From Victivallales bacterium (GTDB lineage Bacteria > Verrucomicrobiota > Lentisphaeria > Oligosphaerales > Oligosphaeraceae): 6,786 nucleotides of DNA. How positions within the stretch are numbered: the first letter of the stretch is position 1; each line of letters begins with the position of its first letter. Below are positions 1 through 6,262 of the stretch, one piece after another. The DNA lies in NCBI GenBank assembly GCA_017615955.1, contig JAFZZD010000163.1:1-6786 (forward strand), in the 5' to 3' direction. Below the pieces are notes generated by a model, which saw only the letters and a list, made by a program, of their open reading frames with translations, had not been told where the DNA came from and made no database searches. Both the position numbers and the translations under genes were made by a program.

Positions 1-3000
1 ACCGCCTGGAATACGACATTGCCATTTTCCTCGAACACCACGCCGCCAACGGGGTATTCAATATAGTTGACGCCGTCTTTCGAGTAAAACAGGGTGACTG
101 CGTTGGCATTGTCGCTGGCCTCCGCAGTGACGGTGACATTGCCGTTGGTGAGTTCTGTCACGTCCGCCTTAACATTGCTGATCACGGGGGGCACCTTGTC
201 GATATTGCTTATTGTCAGCTGGGTGATTTCGGAGACATTCTCTGAAGCATCGATTGCGCGGAATGAAAGCGTGGTGTTTTCCTCGATTTCGACAGGTTCG
301 TTGTTTTCCTTCCAATCGCCGTCTGCAATGCGGTACTGTATGTCGCACACGCCGAAGTCGTCCGTGTATGTGGCGGTCACGAATACATTCTCGTTGGTGG
401 GGAGGAGGGTGGATGGAGACAAGCTGACCAGGACAGGTGCCTTGTTGTCGATGAACTCCACATTCTGTTCTGCGGTCCAATCCGAATAGTTTCCTTCCGC
501 GTCGAAGGCCCTGACCTGCACGGTGTGGAGGCCGGCGGTTATGTTCTCCAGTAGCAACGATGTTTGCGTTACCTGGGTGATATCGCCGTCCCAATTCAGT
601 TCATAGCCAGCCACTCCCACATTGTCGCTTGCCTCGTTCCAGCTCAGTGTGGCGGTGCGTCCTTCGCCTTGCAGTGCCTGTACCTGGCCTGTAAGCACTG
701 GTGCCTCGGTGTCATGTATTACGATGCCCGATACGGTGAGCGCCAGCGTCTGCTTTCCGCCTGCTGTTTGCGTTGCCAGGGAGTATGTGATGCCTTCCAC
801 GGTAACTGACTTGTTGAGTTTCAGGCTTTGGGAAGTTTCCCCTGCGGTCATCAATGTAATGCCGCTGATGGATGAAAGCGAGGCTGCCTCCACCAGGGAG
901 TATGTGCCGTTGGAGGCGATATTGCCTGCATCCACTGTCAGGGACAGGCGTGTGTTCCATGATGACAATGCCAGGCGTGTGCCCGCCAAGGAGGCGTCAT
1001 CCAGTTTGAATAGTATGCCTGTGGAATAGTATGTGTAGATGTCGCCATAGAAGGAGGCCGCGGCTGAAATCGTGAATTGCGAGCCGCTTCCCGCATAAAT
1101 CTTGCCGATGAGCAGGGCATTGTCAGTAAGTGAGATATTGGCTGCACCCTGCGTATAGACCGAATAATGATCTTGGGAAAGCTCCAGCAGCTCTTCCTTG
1201 TTTGCATTGAAATTCCTGAGTTTTTCGGTGAGTTTGGCCTGGTTGTTTTCCTCTGTGGAAGTTCCAGCAAAGAGTGTGCCGCTTATTGAGGCAGTAATGG
1301 AATCCCTACCGTATAGGGCGTATGCGCAATCACTTGCATTGGCCATGATAAGGCCGCCGATGTCGCCGTTCACAGTCAGGTTTGCATTGGAAAACAGGCC
1401 GTATGCGTAATTGGTCGCCGGCGAATGATTCGCAAGGTAGATGGTCCCGTTCATGTCGCCGTTGAAGTCCAGGTCTTCAATTGCATAAAAGCCTTCTGTA
1501 TGTACCCAGTATGAGTCGGCAAAATCAGAATTGTCCATGACACAAGAAATAGTCCCGCCGAAGTCGCCGTTTACGGTAAGGGTGCCCGCCGCCTGGACGC
1601 CGGCGGCGAATTGCCCTGGCCCATAAGTGCCGTTTGACGCCTCGAATACGATGCTTTCCGCGCCGCAGGCTGCGTCCACGAAGTTCACTGTGAGGTTGTT
1701 GCCTCTGATGCCGGCAGCTGTGATGCAGTTTGACACTTCCGAATGCAGTGTGATGTTGGTGCCGGCGAAAGTGACTGTGCCGTCATAGTAGTCTCCCCAA
1801 GACGGGTCTTCAGCAAACAGGATGTTGGCGTTGCGGTAGCCGGAGCAGGACAGGCTGTTGTATCCTTGCAAAGTCACGTTGAAGCCATCGGTCAGCCATT
1901 GAAGGCAAGCTGGATTGCCGGCTGTGATGGAGGCACCCGTGTCCAGTGTCACATCGGAATATGAAGTCTGCCTCTGGTTCAGTTTGCCCGACAGGTGCTT
2001 GACATAGTCGATTTCAACTTCATTTGCGTTTGACCAGGGCGATGTGTTTCCCGCGCCATCCACGCTGCGCACACGCCAATGCCAAGTGCCGCTTGCCAAC
2101 GGCAGCTCGAAGCTGGCTTCGGTTAATAGCAGTGAGGTGGCCTCCGTGAAATTCGCATCCCTGGAATATTCCACCTCGTATTTGACGCCGGAGAAGTCCT
2201 GCACTGCCTGCCATGAGGCGCACAGATTGTTGTCGAGCAGATTTGACGTGATGTTCGCTGGTGCGGCGGGCGGCGTGTTGTCCGTCCCCGAAACAGACAG
2301 GGTCCAGTCGTTTCCTGATTTGGCAAGCTGGACAGTTCGCCCGTCGCCCAGTGTCACGCTGCCACTGGAGGCAATATTGCTTGAGTACACATCGCTTTTG
2401 ACTGTAATCGTCGCAGTCGCGAGGTTGGCCAGGTCTCCTTTGACGAGTGTGTATTCGCCCCAGGCGTTGCCCACGTTAATTGTGATGTTGGCATTTGCGG
2501 CGATGCCGCCAGATGAGAATTCCAAAAAAGCCTCGCCCATCTGCGTCTGCACATTGAAGACATAGCTTGTTACGCCGGCAACGCTGTCGGCGCTTACGTC
2601 CTGTACGCGCCCGCCGATTGCAAGCTGCCCTTGTATGTAGCCATGGGACCAGCTATAGACTATGCCGCCCTGCTCGACGGTCAGGTCTTTGGCTATGGCA
2701 TTGTCGCGGAGGCTCATGCTGCCGCCGCTGCCTATTGTGGCGCTGGAGACGAGGCCGCCGCCTTGTACATTGAGCCAGCCTCCTGCGGCTGATGTGCGCA
2801 GAGCAGTTCCGCCGCTGGAGACATATTGTGATGCATTTGCATGCAATGTGGCATCCTCGGAATTGCCCCTGTTGCCAATTTGAAGCAGACCTCCTGTGAG
2901 GATTTCGGCGTCCCTGATTGTGGCCCCTCCTGCGGCAAAGATGCGTCCGTTTCCGGAAACGTCTTTCATCAGGCCGCTTGAATATATGTATGCGTGTCCA

Positions 3001-4934
3001 CTGGAGCCAATGACGATGTCGGAGGCCACGGCTCCGCCGTATGCTCTCATATTGAAAGATCCATTTATAGTGGCTGATGACAGAATGCCACCCTGTGAGC
3101 CGTAAAAATCCAGTGTTCCGTTCAGGGTCGCGTTTGTAATTTCCCCTCCGTAAAGCTCGGCATATCCATTTTGGTTCAAAATCATGCCGGAAATGGCACC
3201 CCCTGAAATGGTGAGATAGCCGCCGTCCTCGAAGGTGAGGTTGGCCATGGAGCCGCCTGAATAGACCATGGCTACACCGCCGGAATGCAGCACGGCATTT
3301 TCAACAGTTCCGCCTGAACTGACGTAAATGCGCCCCCACTCGTAGGTTTCGACCTGGTTGGCAGTGCCGCCGTTCAAGACAGTCAGCACGGCTGGATAGC
3401 CGTAGTATTCGCTGATGGCGTATCCTTGCAGGATGATGTTTTCGGCATGGCCGCCATTCAAGGTCATGCTTCCGATTTTGAAGTTGCCGCCTTCTTTGGT
3501 GGCGATGACGAGGGTGTTGCTGGCCGTCTGCCCTGTGGTGAGTGTCATGCCGCTGCTGAGTACCTGCATTCCTTCTGGCAGCACCTGTATGGTGGCTGTG
3601 TATTTGTTGTTGCTGGCAGTTGTCTCCTCGACGGAGTTGTCGCTGTCCAGTATTATCTCTATCTGGTGTGTCCCGGCAGCAAGTCCCTCCAGTGCATGGT
3701 CCTGGAACAGGAGGCTTTCGCTTCCCTGGAGATTGGTCACCTCCAGTTCATCATACATGGCACCATCCACATTGAGGGTGATGTGGAAGGAACCGCTGGG
3801 AGCGTCACCCTCGTTTACGGCACTGAAGGAAAGGTAGATTGTGTCGCCTGCAAAGAAATATGGCGAGGAGGCAATGGCCGAGGCATGGTTCGCGAATAGA
3901 GGGGAGCCTTCGAATGCCAGGTCTCTGTTGCCAGCCTGGGTGCGGAACGCAATGACTGTAATGGACTGCAATTCGCGGTTCTGCCCTGAATAGAAATAGC
4001 TTTCGTCCCAGACCATGCGCTTGTCGGCCTCGTAGGTGTCATCAAAGATAATTTCCCTGGTGTCTGCGTTGTAGCCGTAGCCGATCATGCTGTGGCCTGT
4101 GATGCTGACGATTACGGGGCGGCCAGCGTCGATTTCCCGCATATAGTCCTCGAATGTGAACTCTCCGCCATTGTTGTCGGTTTCGTAGGAACCCGTCAAT
4201 TCCGTGTCCAGTTCAAAGCCCCTGGACTGTACATAGAGGTGCAGTCCATATAGCATTGACGTGAATCTGTAGTCGATGGTGCGTGTATAGCCATCGCCTG
4301 ATATTTCCGTGGTCGTGTCGTAGTCAAGGATGCCTTCTAGCGTACTGTAGCTAATTGCAGTGGAGAAGTTGTCCTGCCCGCGCCAGTACTGTCCCGTGCC
4401 CAGGTAGTCCGCCAGGCAGTTCCATACGCTGGTGTCCAATGTGGTGCCGCCATCCACAAAGGAATACTCGAACTCCTCGGCTGGGGTAGTTTCGGTGAAG
4501 TCGCCGCTGGGGCCGGAGGCGGTGATTACGGACAGGTCATCCCTGGAGAAGAAACGATACACATATTCCACGCTTGCGATGAAGCTGCCAAGTACCGTGT
4601 CGAACTCATTCATGTTGTAGATGTTTCCGTCCGTGCCACGTGAATGTATGTCGATGTCGCCCTCTATGAGTGCGGAGAAATCCTTGTCTTTGTATCCATA
4701 GAGGTCATAGTATCCCAGCAGCATGCCCACCGCAGTGGGGGTGCATCCGTACATGTACTCGGCCTGCGGCATGATATTTGGAAGTGTCACATCTGTTCCA
4801 TTGCTTGCCAGCGGAGCGTCTAGGGAAACGAAAGTCAGATTTTCAAATTGGCACTGATACTTGATGGAGGCATCGGCCTCTGCGTTGTTGTGTGGTGAGG
4901 CCTCATTCGTGGTGGCTGTCAAAATCTGTTCCAT
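1..4934 (-). CDS. Giant C39-like peptidase / AIDA-repeat / FN3-Ig surface protein, 3' end outside window
   Basis: One open frame of 1644 codons with no stop, cut by the left edge. ATG at 4934 is the first in-frame ATG after the upstream stop (TAG, 5055-5057) and has GGAAG six bases ahead. Domains seen by eye: C39-like peptidase, about residues 24-330, with Q57, the motif YGCTPTAVGMLLGYYD (C64), GHSMIGYGYN (H281) and IIFDDTYE (D298/D299); CARDB-like sandwich 338-452 (AGDTIYLSFSAVNEGDAPSG, SVEETTASNNKY); AIDA-type Gly-Gly repeats 455-780; beta-rich module 786-885; FN3 886-976; second beta-helix-like tract 977-1305; second module 1306-1407; FN3 1408-1495; Ig-like 1497-1579 and 1580 to the edge. 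The N-terminus (MEQILTATTNEASPHNN) is hydrophilic, so no Sec signal is seen. AIDA, FN3 and Ig-like repeats are typical of exported adhesins, hence an inferred surface or secreted role, with the peptidase perhaps processing itself or a partner. Substrate and export route are unknown. Confidence 0.9.
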   Translation of the reverse strand, partial: MEQILTATTNEASPHNNAEADASIKYQCQFENLTFVSLDAPLASNGTDVTLPNIMPQAEYMYGCTPTAVGMLLGYYDLYGYKDKDFSALIEGDIDIHSRGTDGNIYNMNEFDTVLGSFIASVEYVYRFFSRDDLSVITASGPSGDFTETTPAEEFEYSFVDGGTTLDTSVWNCLADYLGTGQYWRGQDNFSTAISYSTLEGILDYDTTTEISGDGYTRTIDYRFTSMLYGLHLYVQSRGFELDTELTGSYETDNNGGEFTFEDYMREIDAGRPVIVSITGHSMIGYGYNADTREIIFDDTYEADKRMVWDESYFYSGQNRELQSITVIAFRTQAGNRDLAFEGSPLFANHASAIASSPYFFAGDTIYLSFSAVNEGDAPSGSFHITLNVDGAMYDELEVTNLQGSESLLFQDHALEGLAAGTHQIEIILDSDNSVEETTASNNKYTATIQVLPEGMQVLSSGMTLTTGQTASNTLVIATKEGGNFKIGSMTLNGGHAENIILQGYAISEYYGYPAVLTVLNGGTANQVETYEWGRIYVSSGGTVENAVLHSGGVAMVYSGGSMANLTFEDGGYLTISGGAISGMILNQNGYAELYGGEITNATLNGTLDFYGSQGGILSSATINGSFNMRAYGGAVASDIVIGSSGHAYIYSSGLMKDVSGNGRIFAAGGATIRDAEILTGGLLQIGNRGNSEDATLHANASQYVSSGGTALRTSAAGGWLNVQGGGLVSSATIGSGGSMSLRDNAIAKDLTVEQGGIVYSWSHGYIQGQLAIGGRVQDVSADSVAGVTSYVFNVQTQMGEAFLEFSSGGIAANANITINVGNAWGEYTLVKGDLANLATATITVKSDVYSSNIASSGSVTLGDGRTVQLAKSGNDWTLSVSGTDNTPPAAPANITSNLLDNNLCASWQAVQDFSGVKYEVEYSRDANFTEATSLLLTEASFELPLASGTWHWRVRSVDGAGNTSPWSNANEVEIDYVKHLSGKLNQRQTSYSDVTLDTGASITAGNPACLQWLTDGFNVTLQGYNSLSCSGYRNANILFAEDPSWGDYYDGTVTFAGTNITLHSEVSNCITAAGIRGNNLTVNFVDAACGAESIVFEASNGTYGPGQFAAGVQAAGTLTVNGDFGGTISCVMDNSDFADSYWVHTEGFYAIEDLDFNGDMNGTIYLANHSPATNYAYGLFSNANLTVNGDIGGLIMANASDCAYALYGRDSITASISGTLFAGTSTEENNQAKLTEKLRNFNANKEELLELSQDHYSVYTQGAANISLTDNALLIGKIYAGSGSQFTISAAASFYGDIYTYYSTGILFKLDDASLAGTRLALSSWNTRLSLTVDAGNIASNGTYSLVEAASLSSISGITLMTAGETSQSLKLNKSVTVEGITYSLATQTAGGKQTLALTVSGIVIHDTEAPVLTGQVQALQGEGRTATLSWNEASDNVGVAGYELNWDGDITQVTQTSLLLENITAGLHTVQVRAFDAEGNYSDWTAEQNVEFIDNKAPVLVSLSPSTLLPTNENVFVTATYTDDFGVCDIQYRIADGDWKENNEPVEIEENTTLSFRAIDASENVSEITQLTISNIDKVPPVISNVKADVTELTNGNVTVTAEASDNANAVTLFYSKDGVNYIEYPVGGVVFEENGNVVFQA
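714..1019 (-). repeat. Beta-rich module, copy 2 of 2, preceding FN3 (protein-level)
   Basis: Residues 1306-1407 match copy 1 in order and spacing: SLTVDAGNIASNGTYSLVEA, LSSISGITLM, VTVEGITYSLA and QTLALTVSGIVIHDTEAP. The shared core reads I/V-x-x-G-x-Y-(T/S)-L-V, then L-x-x-(I/A), then SV-T-(L/V)-x-(D/E)-G, then L-x-(L/V)-(S/T)-V-S-G before a D-x-(E/T)-(A/P)-P linker into FN3. Identity is low, so the duplication is old or the module is a widespread family domain. Confidence 0.5.
1030..1700 (-). repeat. Second beta-helix-like repeat tract with 'NGD-G-I' units (protein-level)
   Basis: Residues 1079 to about 1302 contain five or six related units of roughly 27-39 residues. Each opens with a strand and turn: NLTVNFVDAACG, TLTVNGDFGGTISCVM, DLDFNGDMNGTIYLAN, NLTVNGDIGGLIMAN, SITASISGTLFAG, NISLTDNALLIGKIYAG. 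Several close on a Tyr/Ala-Gly/Ala motif (FYAIED, YAYGLFSNA, CAYALYG, YSVYTQGA). The alternating hydrophobic pattern and Gly turns suggest beta-helix rungs of a type distinct from the AIDA repeats. The unit beginning SITAS carries a charged insertion of about 30 residues. Boundaries are approximate. Confidence 0.6.
2286..2579 (-). repeat. Beta-rich module, copy 1 of 2, preceding FN3 (protein-level)
   Basis: Residues 786-885 form a beta-rich segment between the AIDA repeats and the first FN3 domain. Landmarks are ANITINVGNAWGEYTLVKG, a central LANLATATITV, then VTLGDGRTVQLA and the closing DWTLSVSGTDNTPP. The same order of landmarks recurs in the segment at 714-1019, again between a beta-helix-like tract and an FN3 domain. 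It may cap the helix or connect it to the FN3 block; that role is inferred from position only. Confidence 0.5.
2597..3572 (-). repeat. Degenerate AIDA-type Gly-Gly repeat tract (protein-level)
   Basis: This stretch encodes residues 455-780 of the large protein. Gly-Gly pairs recur about every 8-12 residues in a roughly 20-residue period, for example IYVSSGGTVENAVLHSGG, then VAMVYSGGSMANLTFEDGG, YVSSGGTALRTSAAGG and VSSATIGSGGSMSL. This is the pattern of AIDA-I-type autotransporter passenger repeats, which fold as a right-handed beta-helix with one or two rungs per unit. I estimate about 15 diverged units. The DNA is not a tandem repeat: codons differ between units, so the array is old rather than freshly expanded. 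The tract contains no cysteine, unlike the second beta-helix-like tract downstream in the protein. Confidence 0.75.
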
Positions 4935-4940
4935 TGTAAT

Positions 4941-4945
4941 CTTCC
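4941..4945 (-). promoter_or_regulatory. Ribosome binding site of the large surface-protein gene
   Basis: On the minus strand the sequence reads GGAAG-ATTACA-ATG, a Shine-Dalgarno-like core six bases before the ATG at 4934. It supports that start over the only upstream in-frame alternative seen, a GTG at 5042 inside AT-rich sequence. Confidence 0.6.
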
Positions 4946-4973
4946 AGTTTGTATTGCTTTTTATGATGTGGGA

Positions 4974-5003
4974 ATTATAAATTATGAAATCAAAAAATGT
5001 GGG
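4974..5003 (-). promoter_or_regulatory. Candidate promoter for the large surface-protein gene
   Basis: On the minus strand a perfect TATAAT (4974-4979) lies about 40 bases before the start codon. An 18-base spacer separates it from CCCACA (4998-5003), which matches the -35 consensus at only three of six positions. The region is AT-rich, so chance TATAAT matches are likely. Transcription would start near 4967 and leave a leader of about 33 bases. Confidence 0.35.
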
Positions 5004-5011
5004 TAAAATGC

Positions 5012-5025
5012 ACGGATATCTCCGT
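5012..5025. promoter_or_regulatory. Short dyad in the divergent intergenic region, possible operator
   Basis: ACGGA-TATC-TCCGT is an inverted repeat with perfect 5-bp arms and a 4-base centre. It is a GC-containing island in otherwise AT-rich DNA between the two divergent genes, just upstream of the candidate minus-strand -35. That position would suit a regulator acting on the surface-protein gene. A dyad of this size can occur by chance and no regulator family is suggested. Confidence 0.2.
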
Positions 5026-5102
5026 TCATTTATAAAGAACACAAAAACACAATACTATAAGCAAATCTTGATTTTTGCAATGCTTTATTTTAAGAATGTG
5101 TT

Positions 5103-5131
5103 GTGGCAAATGGGCGGTATGGGGGTATAGT
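5103..5131 (+). promoter_or_regulatory. Candidate promoter of the guanylyltransferase-Nudix unit
   Basis: TATAGT (5126-5131, five of six consensus positions) lies 17 bases after GTGGCA (5103-5108, four of six). Transcription would start near 5138, giving a leader of about 42 bases before the ATG at 5180. A weaker alternative is TTGATT (5068-5073) with TAAGAA (5091-5096) at the same spacing. No riboswitch-like fold is evident in the short leader. Confidence 0.4.
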
Positions 5132-5179
5132 ACGTCTCAAATCCGAACAACCTTAAAATAAATATTTGGAGAAAGCAAG

Positions 5180-6262
5180 ATGAAAGTGATAGTGATCATG
5201 GCGGGTGGCACCGGCGAGCGTTTCTGGCCACTTTCCCGCATTGACAGACCCAAGCAGCTGCTGACCTTGAGCGGCAGCGGGCAGTCCCTACTGGCGGAGG
5301 CAGTGTCACGCAGCGCCTCCATTGTGCCACGTGAGAACATCTACATCGCCACAAGCCAGCACCTTCAGGCTGCGATACGCAATGCGGCACTGGGCATTCC
5401 AGACGAGAACGTCATCGCCGAACCCAGCAAGCGCAACACCGCAGGCTGCCTGATCTTCGCGGCTGCCAGCATCCTGGCGCGCACGAAGATGTCCCCAGAG
5501 GAAGTGACCATGGGCGTGTTGACTGCGGACCAGAGAATACCAGACAATGCACCATTCGTGGAGACTGTCGAAAGCGCCATGGAGGCGGCGGAGCAGACCG
5601 AGGGGCTGGTCACCATTGGAATACAGCCCATACGCCCCGAGACTGGCTATGGCTACATCGAAGTACCGGCGGACGCGTTGCGCAACGGCGGCCTCATGCC
5701 AGTGCTGAATTTCAAGGAGAAGCCTGACGCGCAGACTGCTGCGCAGTACATCGCCTCCGGACGCTTCTTCTGGAACAGCGGCATGTTCTTCTGGCGGCTC
5801 AGTTCTTTCCAGAACGAATTCGGCAAGGCCAATCCTGTCATGGCGGAGACATTGGAGGATCTTACCGAGGCGTTGTCCGCCAATTCACCTGAACGCGCAG
5901 CCCGTATTTTCGACGCATTGCCAAACATATCCATTGACTACGCACTGATGGAAAAGGCGAAGAACGTATATGTCATACCAGGCAATTTCGTGTGGGACGA
6001 CCTGGGTTCATGGGATTCTTTGGACAGGACATTTCCCAAGGACAATGCGGGCAATGTGAGCTATGGCGCACCCGTGCTGATTGACACGCAGTCCAGCGTC
6101 GTCTATAACAACAGCTCCAAGATGGCTGTTGGCGTAGTGGGAATGAAGGATGTGGTGGTCGTGGTTAACGAGGACGCCGTGCTGGTGATTCCCAAGGACA
6201 GGGCGCAGGATGTGCGCAAGGTGGTCATCGCCTTGAGGGACAAGGGGGCCCCGCAGCTCTGA
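5180..6262 (+). CDS. manC: Mannose-1-phosphate guanylyltransferase, short single-domain ManC type
   Basis: This cytoplasmic enzyme transfers GMP from GTP to alpha-mannose-1-phosphate, giving GDP-mannose and pyrophosphate, the entry point to mannose, fucose and rhamnose donors for surface glycans. The N-terminus has the nucleotidyltransferase signature MAGGTGERFWPLSR with RPKQLL (residues 7-28). Next come EPSKRNTAG (81-89), LTADQRI (114-120), PETGYGYIEV (153-162), FKEKP (178-182), the family hallmark FFWNSGMFFW (196-205), SIDYALMEK (251-259) and FVWDDLGSW (270-278). The last 60 residues have the strand-rich pattern of the usual C-terminal beta domain. At 360 aa it lacks the phosphomannose isomerase/cupin half of bifunctional ManC/AlgA enzymes, so isomerase activity must come from elsewhere. 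Q118 stands where the family usually has His (ADH). The ATG at 5180 follows GGAGA (5168-5172) at good spacing. The stop overlaps the next gene. The single-domain form could equally be named manC or a generic GMP. Confidence 0.93.
   Translation: MKVIVIMAGGTGERFWPLSRIDRPKQLLTLSGSGQSLLAEAVSRSASIVPRENIYIATSQHLQAAIRNAALGIPDENVIAEPSKRNTAGCLIFAAASILARTKMSPEEVTMGVLTADQRIPDNAPFVETVESAMEAAEQTEGLVTIGIQPIRPETGYGYIEVPADALRNGGLMPVLNFKEKPDAQTAAQYIASGRFFWNSGMFFWRLSSFQNEFGKANPVMAETLEDLTEALSANSPERAARIFDALPNISIDYALMEKAKNVYVIPGNFVWDDLGSWDSLDRTFPKDNAGNVSYGAPVLIDTQSSVVYNNSSKMAVGVVGMKDVVVVVNEDAVLVIPKDRAQDVRKVVIALRDKGAPQL

Noticed and set aside
94..1029. Plus- and minus-strand open frames of 81-141 codons near the left end
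   Set aside because: All overlap the FN3/Ig-coding part of the continuous minus-strand gene in other frames, and none shows a recognisable domain or a convincing start.
2597..3572. Tandem DNA repeat or CRISPR-like array
   Set aside because: The repetition is only at protein level (Gly-Gly motifs). Unit lengths vary, the DNA copies are highly diverged, and the frame is coding throughout.
3415..3899. Two overlapping plus-strand open frames of 140 and 157 codons inside the large minus-strand gene
   Set aside because: They lie wholly antisense to the AIDA and CARDB coding region, have no family resemblance, and mirror its Gly/Ser-rich codon composition. They are shadow frames.
5040..5042. In-frame GTG (minus strand) as an upstream start for the large protein
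   Set aside because: The added 36 codons would come from AT-rich intergenic sequence with no good ribosome site and no signal peptide, while the ATG at 4934 has GGAAG at proper spacing.
5061..5078. Inverted repeat GCAAATC...GATTTTTGC in the intergenic region
   Set aside because: The arms differ in length by two bases and consist mostly of A/T, so this is expected by chance in such AT-rich DNA.
5653..5934. Antisense open frame of 93 codons opposite manC
   Set aside because: The plus strand holds the clear NSGMFFW and FKEKP signatures of the enzyme, and the antisense frame has no support.
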